From positions 1 through 64,000 of the forward strand of contig QCGG01000010.1 in assembly GCA_003280055.1 (NCBI GenBank): DNA of 64,000 bases, in the 5' to 3' direction. The number at the start of each line of letters is the position of its first letter. The first letter of the stretch is position 1. Shown here piece after piece: positions 16,463 to 24,185 of this stretch. The stretch is from Prochlorococcus sp. AG-363-P19 (GTDB taxonomy: Bacteria; Cyanobacteriota; Cyanobacteriia; PCC-6307; Cyanobiaceae). The position numbers were made by a program, and so were the translations under genes. The notes beneath the pieces were generated by a model that searched no databases, was not told the DNA's origin, and saw only the letters and a program-made list of their open reading frames with translations.

Positions 16463-16676
16463 AGAATCAAAGCTTCTAGAATCGTCAACTAAAAATTCTA
16501 AAGTTGTTCTAATTTAATGTATTCTAGCAAAGTCTAGGCTCTACTTTCAGGTCCAAATATTAATTGTTTCCATAAGAAAATGGCTTTGACTTTGACCTTC
16601 TTTTCCTTTCTCGGCTTTCTATAACATTAAGACAAAAGAAAATCAGATCATAAACTCCAAATAAGATAAAAAAGTA

Positions 16677-16799
16677 TTACTCGGAGTTCTTCTCTTCGCT
16701 ATTTACCATAAATCGAATGTCAAAACCTACAACAATTCCAATAGAAATCAATAATAAGCCTAAACAGACCCCTAAAGGTGGTAGTTGCCAACCCATCAT
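16677..16799 (-). CDS. 40-residue membrane protein
   Basis: This gene encodes MMGWQLPPLG followed by one hydrophobic helix (VCLGLLLISIGIVVGF) and a polar basic/acidic tail (DIRFMVNSEEKNSE). Start is ambiguous between two adjacent ATG codons (16799 and 16796). The pattern is that of a small single-pass thylakoid or plasma membrane protein. No match recognised. Confidence 0.55.
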   Translation of the reverse strand: MMGWQLPPLGVCLGLLLISIGIVVGFDIRFMVNSEEKNSE

Positions 16800-16826
16800 T
16801 ACGCATGCATATGTTTTAAGAGGTTA

Positions 16827-17021
16827 CTAGACAGGGTGGAGGTCAAAGAAGGGCAAGAACACACGATAATAAGAGGCTTTTTTGCAAGCAGTTGAACGCA
16901 TCATTCCTCTCCGGATAGCTTCACCAGGCAAACCCTGCTTTTTGACCCAGCATATTTGGAAAAGTTCACTCTCTGGAAAAGCCAATGAATTAAGGAAGGT
17001 CAAATGATTTCCTTTAAACAC
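16827..17021 (-). CDS. Hypothetical protein, 64 residues
   Basis: A basic protein beginning MFKGNHLTFLNSLAFPESEL, with two cysteines and RRGMMRSTACKKASYY in the middle. It lies just upstream of, and divergent from, the gene at 17043, with only 21 bases between the two starts. No family recognised, and the sequence is not clearly protein-like; it may be spurious. Confidence 0.33.
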   Translation of the reverse strand: MFKGNHLTFLNSLAFPESELFQICWVKKQGLPGEAIRRGMMRSTACKKASYYRVFLPFFDLHPV

Positions 17022-17042
17022 AATTGACCTACAGTATTAGAT

Positions 17043-17378
17043 ATGGATCAACAAAATTTACCTGTCAACGAACAGCTTAAGGTACTGGTTGCCTCACTCG
17101 ATGGTGATGAAGAAAACAATCTCGCTTTATCCCAGTGCAAGGATGCTGAGGAAATGTTGGATATTCTTCTGAAAATCTCATCGCAATCGGGACTAGGGCT
17201 TTCTCGAAATGATTTAAAAGAAAACCCTCCAACGCGTGATTGGATTTGGTGGAAAAATAAGGAAGCCTTGGTAAATCTTGGTGATAACAATCTACGGCAT
17301 CAACAAGATAGCGCGGTCAAGACTCGCTGGGACTCCTGGACTATTAACTTCTTTAAGTTCTTACGAATTTGGCGATAA
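17043..17378 (+). CDS. Nif11-like small protein (weak)
   Basis: A 111-residue soluble protein. Its N-terminal 60 residues have a helical, acidic character like Nif11 leaders (NEQLKVLVASLDGDEENNLAL, then AEEMLDILLKISSQSGLGLS and NDLKENPP), but the match is distant and I do not rely on it. The C-terminal part is tryptophan-rich (RDWIWWKNKEALVNLG, TRWDSWTINFFKFLRIW), which suggests membrane contact or a partner protein. There is no double-glycine motif. Starts at ATG and stands alone. Confidence 0.6.
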   Translation: MDQQNLPVNEQLKVLVASLDGDEENNLALSQCKDAEEMLDILLKISSQSGLGLSRNDLKENPPTRDWIWWKNKEALVNLGDNNLRHQQDSAVKTRWDSWTINFFKFLRIWR

Positions 17379-17944
17379 CTGAAATAATCAGTACCTTATG
17401 AAAAAATATAGAAATCAGTTTTCTAAATTTAGAGGCCTAGAAAAGAAAGCAAGCCAATGAATCCATCCAAGATCTTATTGAGCATTCATGAATAAGTGTA
17501 ATTGCTGTAAAGAATTTCATGCAATATCCTATCTAAATTAATCACCCAAAAGGACAAAAACCTTGTCAGAATCACAACTGGGAATCAAATGATCTCAGAC
17601 CTTTATAAGCGATATTCAGCTTTAAAAATCCTCTCATTAAAAATCCCATGCCTAAAATCCCGAACCTGGGTGATGGGGGAATTTATTTTTCGGCAATCGA
17701 AGATAGTAATACAACCCCCACAAATAGTGGCATTAACCGCTTAAAGCAGAGCTAACGCTATAAGTAGTGCGTATCTACCGATGACGAAATGCTTGACAAG
17801 CTCTATTGTCGGAACGGCCGGGTGATGGGGATCAATCGGTCTTTAATTAGCACATAATTATCGGCCTTCAACCTGATCTCTTTATCAGCTTGTCTGAAAC
17901 AGGCTACACATAAGAGGCTTCTGGTTCCCTTAAAAGTGCCTAAA
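17379..17944. other. Gene-poor intergenic stretch, 566 bases
   Basis: No supported gene. A 12-base direct repeat GGGTGATGGGGA occurs at about 17668 and again at 17820, 152 bases apart, both followed by AT-rich sequence. This spacing could belong to an unrecognised structured RNA. A weak AATTAGCACATAATT inverted sequence lies near 17852. The Yfr2-like RNA begins immediately to the right on the opposite strand. Confidence 0.5.
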
Positions 17945-18032
17945 AATTAAAAAGCCCGCTAAAAGCGGGCTTTTGGAGATAATGAGCAAGTGTTTCCTTG
18001 TTTCCACTGCTCGGAGAATCTCAACTCCTCAC
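17945..18032 (-). ncRNA. Yfr2-family small RNA
   Basis: A compact RNA of about 90 nucleotides on the minus strand. Two copies of GGAAACA, the conserved unpaired motif of the cyanobacterial Yfr2 family, lie at 18005-17999 and 17997-17991 in the sequence GTGGAAACAAGGAAACACT, framed by the arms GCAGTG and CACTTGC. A 5' hairpin (GGAG ... CTCC) and a 3' intrinsic terminator (AAGCCCGC/GCGGGCTT) complete the usual three-stem architecture. Yfr2 RNAs are abundant and conserved in marine cyanobacteria; the targets are known only in part. Ends are inferred from the promoter and the terminator, not measured. Confidence 0.75.
17951..17972 (-). terminator. Intrinsic terminator of the Yfr2-like RNA
   Basis: An 8-base-pair GC-rich stem AAGCCCGC/GCGGGCTT with a short loop, followed on the minus strand by TTTTTAATTTTT. 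On the plus strand the trailing run is only TTTT, so the minus orientation is the functional one. Confidence 0.85.
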
Positions 18033-18038
18033 GTAATA

Positions 18039-18066
18039 ATTATCCAACGTCAAGCAGCTTTTTCAA
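18039..18066 (-). promoter_or_regulatory. Candidate promoter of the Yfr2-like RNA
   Basis: On the minus strand TTGAAA (18066-18061) and GATAAT (18044-18039) are separated by 16 bases, matching a sigma-70 type promoter. The predicted start, six or seven bases downstream, is about 18032. The element is plausible but short motifs of this kind are common in AT-rich DNA. Confidence 0.5.
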
Positions 18067-18318
18067 GGAGAGGGGTCCTCAAAAACAACTGGCATAGTGA
18101 AAAATTGAACCAGAAGAAGCAGAAAAAGGTTGCCGCGTATGTAGTTCTGCTCTTGACCGAGGTCTCAAGAGATCTCAAACTGAACTAAAAATGAGATCAT
18201 TCCAATCTTTTTAGTCTTAAAAATCCATTTATTTCATTGCGTATTCCAGGCAATCTTGAAAAACCGATGAAATGACTATTAAAAATAGCTAAAAAGAGAA
18301 AAGAACTCAGCAAAAGGA

Positions 18319-18522
18319 ATGCGAACAAAGATGTCCCCTCGAAGGGCCTTTCTTACTGCAACAGTAATGTCAATAGTACCAACTCTTTTATTCACTTTTG
18401 GCTCTGCTCAATTTTCCCCTTTTGGGGTCTTGATTTCATCAGCTCTCATCAATTGGCCGATAATTCGGTGGCTTGATGATCTTCAGTGGTATAGAGAATG
18501 GAAGAGAACAGAATCTAACTAA
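18319..18522 (+). CDS. Small membrane protein, 67 residues
   Basis: This gene encodes a basic start MRTKMSPRRAFLTATV and two hydrophobic segments (MSIVPTLLFTFGSA and FGVLISSALINWPII) with a charged, tryptophan-rich C-terminus (RWLDDLQWYREWKRTESN). It probably forms a two-helix hairpin with both ends in the cytoplasm. Not recognised. The two candidate starts are 15 bases apart (ATG at 18319 or 18331). Confidence 0.6.
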   Translation: MRTKMSPRRAFLTATVMSIVPTLLFTFGSAQFSPFGVLISSALINWPIIRWLDDLQWYREWKRTESN

Positions 18523-18674
18523 CAACTATGCTGATAGCCACTTAAATTCCAAGTTACTTCATGTCCAAAGATTTAAACTTAGATAAATCATGTCGGATTT
18601 AATCCCAATTAATTGAACTTCCCCAATATCTATACAAAATTATTCCTATCTGAAAACGACAGGAAAAGTTTTTC

Positions 18675-18839
18675 TTACAAGTCAAAGATCTTGCAAGCAG
18701 ATTTTGTAGGATGGAGCTCACACTGTTCCTCCCAGAAATCTGCATGACCTTTATAGGGCAATTCATAAGTAAAGTCATGGATATAGTCAATATCTCTGAA
18801 AGCTTGCTTGAGAATGGTGAAAGGAGTTTGGAGTTTCAT
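18675..18839 (-). CDS. 54-residue protein with CP12 C-terminal motif (copy 1)
   Basis: A small soluble protein beginning MKLQTPFTILKQAFRDIDY and ending FWEEQCELHPTKSACKIFDL. The end matches the CP12 C-terminal motif, where two cysteines eight residues apart (C40, C49) flank a proline and are followed by an aromatic-Asp end that inserts into glyceraldehyde-3-phosphate dehydrogenase. The N-terminal cysteine pair and the phosphoribulokinase-binding helix of full CP12 are absent. A paralogue of identical length lies at 44024-44188. The frame is open to 18872, but the ATG at 18839 aligns exactly with the paralogue's start. It lies 131 bases downstream of sdhB, same strand. Function as a redox-regulated partner is inferred. 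Confidence 0.72.
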   Translation of the reverse strand: MKLQTPFTILKQAFRDIDYIHDFTYELPYKGHADFWEEQCELHPTKSACKIFDL

Positions 18840-18970
18840 TACCCTCCTCTTCGGATACTTTCTTTTTAACACATCTAAGAAAATGTCGGTACAGTGTTCT
18901 TACTAAAGTATTTAGACTTAGGTATTTTTACTATTCTTTTTGTTATCAACTTCAACCCCAAAGAGATTCC

Positions 18971-19708
18971 TTAATATTTTTCTCTATTCATCCAGCTTAT
19001 CCAATTAGCTGAGATCTCCTTGGGGCAAGCGGCTTCGCAGTCAAGATTATTACTACAGCTTCCAAAGCCTTCTAATATCATTTGTTCTTTCATCTGTTTA
19101 ACCCTTGTTAACCTTAAATATTGCCCTTGGGGCAACTGCCCTAAATGTGCAAGCTTTGCAGCAACAAATAAACTTGCAGAAGCATTTCTACAACTTGCAA
19201 CACAAGCTCCACAGCCTATACAAGTTGCCGTCTCAAATGCAGAGAAAGATCTCTCTTGACTAACCTTAATTTCATTTGCTTCTGGAGCCTTCTCATAATA
19301 ATTAGAGCAAAAGCCGCCAGAACCAATCACTCTATCAAAGGAAGAGCGATCTACAACAAGATCCTGAACTATAGGAAAAGCTTTGGCTCTCCATGGCTCA
19401 AGTTTAAGTGTTGTATTGTCTCTAAATTGTCTTAAGTAAAGTTGGCAAATTGTGGTTCCATCTTTTGGGCCATGAGGTTGACCATTCACAAGGAAACCAC
19501 AGCTTCCACAGATACCTTCACGACAATCATGATCAAAATTTATTGGCCTGCAACCATTAATGATCAAGTCGTCATTTAACTTGTCAAGAGCCTCTAATAA
19601 AGACAATTTAGTTGATACATCTGACATTGAGTATTTCTCAAATGTCCCTTGGGAAGATGGAGACTCCTGACGCCAAATATGCAGATTAAGTGAAATTCTC
19701 TCAATCAT
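18971..19708 (-). CDS. sdhB: Succinate dehydrogenase iron-sulfur subunit
   Basis: A 245-residue protein that passes electrons from the flavoprotein to the quinone. The [2Fe-2S] motif is CREGICGSCGFLVNG with its last cysteine in TTICQLYL, and the [4Fe-4S]/[3Fe-4S] cysteines are in TCIGCGACVASCRNAS and CSNNLDCEAACPKE. All three cluster sets are complete. Length and the C-terminal WISWMNREKY are typical. The ATG overlaps the sdhA stop by four bases (ATGA), so it is translationally coupled. With sdhC and sdhA it forms a three-gene operon, ending 131 bases before the small CP12-tail gene. Confidence 0.95.
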   Translation of the reverse strand: MIERISLNLHIWRQESPSSQGTFEKYSMSDVSTKLSLLEALDKLNDDLIINGCRPINFDHDCREGICGSCGFLVNGQPHGPKDGTTICQLYLRQFRDNTTLKLEPWRAKAFPIVQDLVVDRSSFDRVIGSGGFCSNYYEKAPEANEIKVSQERSFSAFETATCIGCGACVASCRNASASLFVAAKLAHLGQLPQGQYLRLTRVKQMKEQMILEGFGSCSNNLDCEAACPKEISANWISWMNREKY

Positions 19709-21627
19709 TTGTAACTACGTTTATTGGGCTTGCAATCCTTGAATGAAAGTTTCTCTAAATGCTTAATTGACTTGGAATTGCTTACGTATTCCCAAGCAGC
19801 TATATGCGAAAATCTTTCATCATCTCTCATTGCCTCCCCTTCTATTGTTTGATATTCCTCTCGAAAATGAGCGCCACAGGACTCCTCTCTAGAAAGAGCA
19901 TCAGTAAGCATCAATTGGGCAAGTTCAAAGAAATCTGCCACTCGTAAGCCCTTCTCCAGCTCTGGATTTGGACAGCTCACTTCTGGCGAAATTCGAACGT
20001 CCTGATGGAATTCATATTGCAAGGCCTTTATTTGTCGCAAACCTTCCTCCAAACCACTTTGGTTTCGACTGATTCCACATTTATCAATCATTATCTCTCC
20101 GAGCTTGCGATGAAAAACATCAACAGGGGTCTTACCTTGGACCTTAATCAAATCATCTATGCGCCTTCTTGCACATAAAACCGCGTCATTACATGCTTCA
20201 TCTATTTCCAGTTGAGATGCAGAGAATGTCTTAGCTGCCAACCAAGCATTAATGGAAGAAGGAGCAATGCAATAGCCATCAGTCAAGCACTGTAATAGAG
20301 CATTTGCTCCAAGGCGATTAGCGCCATGAACAGTGCAATTTGCTTCACCAAGAACAAACAAACCAGGTAATGTGCTCATCAAATTGTAATCAACCCATAA
20401 TCCACCCATGGAATAATGAGGTGCAGGGTAAATCCTCATAGGCATTGATAATGGATCTTCTCCAACAATGCGTTGGTACATCTCAGTTAAGTTGCCGTAT
20501 TTAGCTTTAATCTCTTCAATCCCTTTCATACGGATCGCATCACGCAAATCTAAATAAACAGAACGTCCTTCATTCCCTACTCCCAACCCTGCATCGCAGA
20601 ACGCTTTAATTCTTCGAGAAGCAACATCCCTTGGGACCAAATTCCCATAGCGTGGGTACAATCGTTCCAAAAAGTAATCCCGCTGGGATTCAGGAATTTG
20701 CGATGGGTTGCGTTCATCACCTAATTGCCTAGGCAGCCATATTCTTCCATCATTTCGCAAACTCTCACTCATTAAAGTCAACTTGCTCTGATATACATCT
20801 CCTGCAGGAATACAAGTAGGGTGTATTTGAGTAAAGGATGGATTAGCAAAAAAGGCTCCTTGTCTATGCGCTCTCCAAATTGCACTGGCATTAGATTTAA
20901 TTGAATTTGTCGAAAGAAAATAAACATTGCTATAGCCTCCAGTTGCCAGAAGTACAGCATGAGCTCTGTAAACCTCAAGCTTTCCATTCAACAGGTTCCT
21001 ACTAACCACTCCTCTAATCAGGCCCTGGACTTTCACCAATTCAAGTACATCTCTACGAGGCAAAAGCTCAACTGTTTTATTCGCTACTTGCCGCATAAGT
21101 GCCTGGTAAGCCCCATAAAGAAGTTGTTGGCCAGTTTGTCCACGTGCATAAAATGTCCTGCTAATAAGTGCTCCTCCAAAGCGCCGCGTCGCCAAGGTTC
21201 CGTCGTACTCTCGAGCGAAGGGAACACCTTGGGCTACGCATTGGTCAATGATTGAGCTACTAATCTCCGCAAGACGGAGGCAACTTGCTTCTCTTGCCCT
21301 GAAATCACCTCCACGCACAGTGTCTTTAAATAATTGATTAATTCCTTCCCGATCATCCCTTTTCATTGATTTTGCAGCATTAATTCCTCCTTGTGCTGCG
21401 ACAGAATGAGCACGTCGAGGGCTATCGTGAAAAGTAATAAGCCTTACTTGAAAGCCTTGCTCGGCAAGAGTTGCAGCAACAGAAGATCCAGCAAGGCCAC
21501 CTCCTACAACAATGATTTTCCATTCCTGTCGCATTTGACACGTCAGAGAAGGAAGAGTTTTTTGCTGTCTTTCCCATGCGCCTTCAAATGTACCTGTAGG
21601 TAGACATGGATCAAGAAGATGTCTCAT
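19705..21627 (-). CDS. sdhA: Succinate dehydrogenase flavoprotein subunit
   Basis: A 640-residue FAD-binding subunit. It shows the dinucleotide fold IVVGGGLAGSSVAATLAE (about residues 39-56), the flavin-linked His in RRAHSVAAQGGINAA, the active-site QIHPTCIPAG block and the C-terminal FAD loop GANRLGANALLQCLTDG. The enzyme converts succinate to fumarate and feeds electrons into the thylakoid or plasma membrane quinone pool. An N-terminal extension of about 30 residues (MRHLLDPCLPTGTFEGAWER) precedes the usual fumarate reductase-like start. Starts one base after the sdhC stop, so it is coupled to it. Confidence 0.96.
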   Translation of the reverse strand: MRHLLDPCLPTGTFEGAWERQQKTLPSLTCQMRQEWKIIVVGGGLAGSSVAATLAEQGFQVRLITFHDSPRRAHSVAAQGGINAAKSMKRDDREGINQLFKDTVRGGDFRAREASCLRLAEISSSIIDQCVAQGVPFAREYDGTLATRRFGGALISRTFYARGQTGQQLLYGAYQALMRQVANKTVELLPRRDVLELVKVQGLIRGVVSRNLLNGKLEVYRAHAVLLATGGYSNVYFLSTNSIKSNASAIWRAHRQGAFFANPSFTQIHPTCIPAGDVYQSKLTLMSESLRNDGRIWLPRQLGDERNPSQIPESQRDYFLERLYPRYGNLVPRDVASRRIKAFCDAGLGVGNEGRSVYLDLRDAIRMKGIEEIKAKYGNLTEMYQRIVGEDPLSMPMRIYPAPHYSMGGLWVDYNLMSTLPGLFVLGEANCTVHGANRLGANALLQCLTDGYCIAPSSINAWLAAKTFSASQLEIDEACNDAVLCARRRIDDLIKVQGKTPVDVFHRKLGEIMIDKCGISRNQSGLEEGLRQIKALQYEFHQDVRISPEVSCPNPELEKGLRVADFFELAQLMLTDALSREESCGAHFREEYQTIEGEAMRDDERFSHIAAWEYVSNSKSIKHLEKLSFKDCKPNKRSYK

Positions 21628-22245
21628 CTAATTAATCAAAAAGGATGACCTCGTAAGAGCAATTGTCGCCAAAGCAAATCCAGCACTAATCAACAAAGAC
21701 AATCCTCGGCCAAGGACTCTTATTAAAAATGCATTCTCATCAGTAATAATCCCAAGGCTTCGTTGAGAAGATTCAATGCCATGAAGAAGATGGAAAAACA
21801 AAGTTAACGAGCCAATGACATAAATTATCGAATTTTTTGAAGAAGACAGAACAAGGCGAATTGTATAAAGCTCTTCTCCATCAGGCGGACGAGGAAAACG
21901 TAGTTGGCCAAGGTGAATCCAAAGGAAGTACAAGAGGATGATCCCACCAATTAGCTGGCTTCGTGCAGCCAAAACCGCTAAAAAATCTTTACGACGGCTC
22001 ACCAAATCTGAGGTGTTGCCAGTCTGAGAATTTTGAAAGACCTTCTGAAGTGTTAAAAAGATGTGAACCAAAACAGTGGCAGTCAAAAAAAGTTCTAGCA
22101 CATTTACCCATAACGCAGTGTGCAACTCTGAGGCATAAAGCTCAAATGTAAGAGGTGCTATTACAGCTAAGACTATGCCAGTCAAGTGGATTACTAAAAA
22201 AAAGACTAAAAGCAACCCTGAGCCAGCAAGAAATATCCTGGTCAA
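21628..22245 (-). CDS. sdhC: Succinate dehydrogenase cytochrome b subunit
   Basis: A 205-residue membrane protein of the SdhC/FrdC cytochrome b558 type (Bacillus-like, single anchor subunit). It has five hydrophobic helices, near residues 5-28, 43-63, 91-110, 135-155 and 175-195. Histidines in the membrane helices (HLTGIVLAV, VHIFLTLQ, WIHLGQLRF, FHLLHGIE) are candidate heme ligands. The start is TTG; no ATG is available without lengthening past the first helix. It is the first gene of the sdhC-sdhA-sdhB operon, a set present only in some Prochlorococcus. Confidence 0.9.
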   Translation of the reverse strand: MTRIFLAGSGLLLVFFLVIHLTGIVLAVIAPLTFELYASELHTALWVNVLELFLTATVLVHIFLTLQKVFQNSQTGNTSDLVSRRKDFLAVLAARSQLIGGIILLYFLWIHLGQLRFPRPPDGEELYTIRLVLSSSKNSIIYVIGSLTLFFHLLHGIESSQRSLGIITDENAFLIRVLGRGLSLLISAGFALATIALTRSSFLIN

Positions 22246-22463
22246 ACTCTTTGCTAAAACATCATTTAATAAAGACTCTAAACAACAGAGTCTTTATTAC
22301 TAGTGACCAAGTTCATTATCGTCAAACATTGCCAGAGCTTCGCTTGTCATGACTGAGAAGGAGTTGACATGGCCACTGTTAATGATTAATGAGAACTCTC
22401 ATTGAAAGGTGCTAGCAGACCGAGCTGGAGCCAAAAAGAAACTAAGACCTCTTAAGCTTTGAT

Positions 22464-22649
22464 ATGACCGAAGAAACTCAAGCAAGCTGGCTAAACAGAG
22501 GTGGGAAATGGGGAGCCATAGTAGTTGGTGCTGCATGGATCACCCTAAACATTATTGTGCCCTTAGCCTTATTACGTATACCGGTCGTTCAGAAATATCT
22601 GTTGGCATTTAAAGAAAAGCTACCTTTTGACATTCCCGGAATTGGCTAA
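22464..22649 (+). CDS. Small membrane protein, 61 residues
   Basis: This gene encodes a polar N-terminus (MTEETQASWLNRGGKW) and a single helix (GAIVVGAAWITLNIIVPLALL) followed by a basic amphipathic tail (VQKYLLAFKEKLPFD). N-terminal tryptophans before the helix suggest a membrane-surface anchor. It starts at ATG and is divergent from sdhC, so the intergenic region 22246-22463 should hold both promoters. No named family. Confidence 0.62.
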   Translation: MTEETQASWLNRGGKWGAIVVGAAWITLNIIVPLALLRIPVVQKYLLAFKEKLPFDIPGIG

Positions 22650-22700
22650 GTGCCTGAGCTCTTTGAACATCTCAGACGACAATGATTCTTGAATAACTTC

Positions 22701-22937
22701 TCACCTAAAGTATTTCTTACCACACTCATTTGCTGAAGGGATATCTTCTTTGCCTTCATCTATTGTCAGCCTCAAAGCACAATCACACCAGTTTTCTATA
22801 GACGCTTCAGGAACACCTAACACAGTGGGGCTCCTTTTTGCACCAAGAATGCATTCTTTCAGTTGGTCTTGTGGGTAGGCGTTAACGGATGAAATAAAAA
22901 GAAAAAAAAACAGGCAAAAAGCAATCAGATATTTCAT
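22701..22937 (-). CDS. Small exported cysteine protein
   Basis: A 78-residue precursor with a clear signal peptide (MKYLIAFCLFFFLFISSVNA, cleavage after SVNA at residues 17-20). The mature part of 58 residues has four cysteines (KECILGAK, WCDCALRL, ECGKK) and would be held by disulfides in the periplasm or lumen. I do not recognise the family. Confidence 0.65.
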   Translation of the reverse strand: MKYLIAFCLFFFLFISSVNAYPQDQLKECILGAKRSPTVLGVPEASIENWCDCALRLTIDEGKEDIPSANECGKKYFR

Positions 22938-23375
22938 TTATGCACTCTATCTTGATAGGAGTCTAAATAGGCTAAGGGTGCTCGGCGTAATCAAGACTCT
23001 TTTCGATAGCTCTAAGGCTTATGAATAGATTCATATCCTGTGACAAGGCTCAACTAATACAAGAAGTCATCAGAGAAGTAAAAAATGGGCTTCTCTACCC
23101 CTAGCCGACCCTCTATGAACAGGAGACAAGCTTCTCTATTTTTCTTAAGCAAGGACTTCTTCTCAAAAAGTCAGATACGTAGAGGAAGCCTTTTCCGTGA
23201 TCCCAACAAAATTTTGATTAATTAGACACGATCTACGAAGATTGGCCTAAATACATCAATCTCAAGCTATTTGAAGCTTCGGTAATCACTAGCTGACCCC
23301 TCTGAGTAGTAGTCAATCGTTGACCGAAGAGCTATTCGTTTGCTAGATGTTATATAGATAGTAATTAACGGTCTA
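22938..23375. other. Gene-poor stretch with weak short frames
   Basis: Two short plus-strand frames begin with ATG: 27 codons near 23020 (MNRFISCDKAQLIQ...) and 36 codons at 23115-23225 (MNRRQASLFFLSKD...). Neither has strong support. An inverted pair GAGAAG...CTTCTC lies around 23072-23094, without a T-run. Promoters for 23376 and for the leftward gene to the left should be here. Confidence 0.35.
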
Positions 23376-23867
23376 ATGTCTTCATTAACTATCAAGGTGA
23401 GCGCTAAGGCAGATGCCATGATCGCTCAACTTCAAAAAGAGATCTTCAACAGAAGACGTAAAAAAGTTTCAGCTCAAGGTGTGGTTGAAACCCTTGTCGA
23501 AAGTGGTGCGAAATCGCAATCTGACAAGCGCTATGCCGCATCCTGGAAAAACCTTATCAAGGATATTGAAAAGGCTGCAAAACAATCCGAGGTTCACGGT
23601 AACAAACCTGCGAATCTTTCTGCTGAAGAGTGGGCATTAATCATTGCTCATCGTTCTCGAAAAGGTAGTCCAGCCGCTTCGAAGGCAGCTCCTAAAAAAA
23701 GAGCCCAGTCAACAAAAGTAACTACTAAAAAAGCTACTGCTAAAAAAGTAGCTAAAAAATCAATCGCCAAAAAACCTGTAGCCAAAGCGGCTCCCTCTCA
23801 ACCCGCTGCTCCTCGTAGAGCCAGAAGGGCAAGAAGAGCTCCTGCTGCTGCTGCCTCTGCTAAGTAA
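23376..23867 (+). CDS. Histone H1-like basic protein with RHH-like N-terminus
   Basis: A 163-residue protein in two parts. The first 45 residues (SLTIKVSAKADAMIAQLQKE then KKVSAQGVVETLVESGA) look like a ribbon-helix-helix or similar DNA-binding fold. The last 65 residues are a Lys/Ala/Pro-rich tail with repeated AKK and KKA units (KKATAKKVAKK, AKKPVAKAAP) ending in Arg/Ala repeats, a eukaryotic histone H1-like tail. Together this suggests a nucleoid-associated protein. I recall similar proteins in marine picocyanobacteria but no assigned function. Start is ATG; alone, 438 bases from its neighbour. Confidence 0.8.
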   Translation: MSSLTIKVSAKADAMIAQLQKEIFNRRRKKVSAQGVVETLVESGAKSQSDKRYAASWKNLIKDIEKAAKQSEVHGNKPANLSAEEWALIIAHRSRKGSPAASKAAPKKRAQSTKVTTKKATAKKVAKKSIAKKPVAKAAPSQPAAPRRARRARRAPAAAASAK

Positions 23868-23947
23868 AACAAAACCTTTTAGTCAGACCGTAAAGCGGCA
23901 AGAGAGGTGCAATGCCTCTCCCTGACATTGAATAAATTGCATGTCAG

Positions 23948-24073
23948 ATGGCTAACAAAGATCCGTCAAAAGAAGAGAAATTGGGTTTTCGGACTCTATT
24001 GGCTTATCTGTATATGGCTTCTGTTGTGCTAGCGATTTTGTTTTGGGTCATAGCTAAATTTCAAAACGGCTGA
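23948..24073 (+). CDS. 41-residue membrane protein
   Basis: This gene encodes a charged start (MANKDPSKEEKLGF) followed by one hydrophobic helix (LLAYLYMASVVLAILFWVIA) and KFQNG. The polar, positive-then-helix arrangement suggests a cytoplasmic N-terminus. It sits between the H1-like gene and pstS, in the same direction, with 112 bases to pstS. The alternative ATG seven bases upstream is closed by a stop after four codons. Confidence 0.55.
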   Translation: MANKDPSKEEKLGFRTLLAYLYMASVVLAILFWVIAKFQNG

Positions 24074-24147
24074 TATTCGCGCCTACCAATACCAAAGAGC
24101 CTCCTCGCATAAATAAAATTGCTCTAGAAAGAGTTGATTGATTGATT

Positions 24148-24184
24148 GGGTTAAATTAAAGTCTTGCTTATAGTAATTAACCCC
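24148..24184 (+). promoter_or_regulatory. Candidate PhoB-type box before pstS
   Basis: On the minus strand CTTTAATTTAACCC (24161-24148) resembles two CTTAAC-type half-sites of the cyanobacterial Pho box, and TTAACCCC lies at 24177-24184 just before the start codon on the plus strand. The match is imperfect and the sequence is AT-rich, so this is a suggestion based mainly on the known phosphate control of pstS. Confidence 0.35.
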
Positions 24185-24185
24185 A

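Noticed and set aside
17973-18188. Plus-strand 71-codon frame over the Yfr2 region, and a possible two-piece tmRNA there.
   Set aside because: The minus-strand RNA has a defined motif, promoter and terminator; no tmRNA tag or tRNA-like half could be identified.
19020-19259. Open frame on the plus strand across sdhB.
   Set aside because: It is antisense to a gene with complete iron-sulfur cluster motifs; it has no independent support.
24134-24150. GATT tandem repeats upstream of pstS.
   Set aside because: Only three units; too short to call a repeat of interest.
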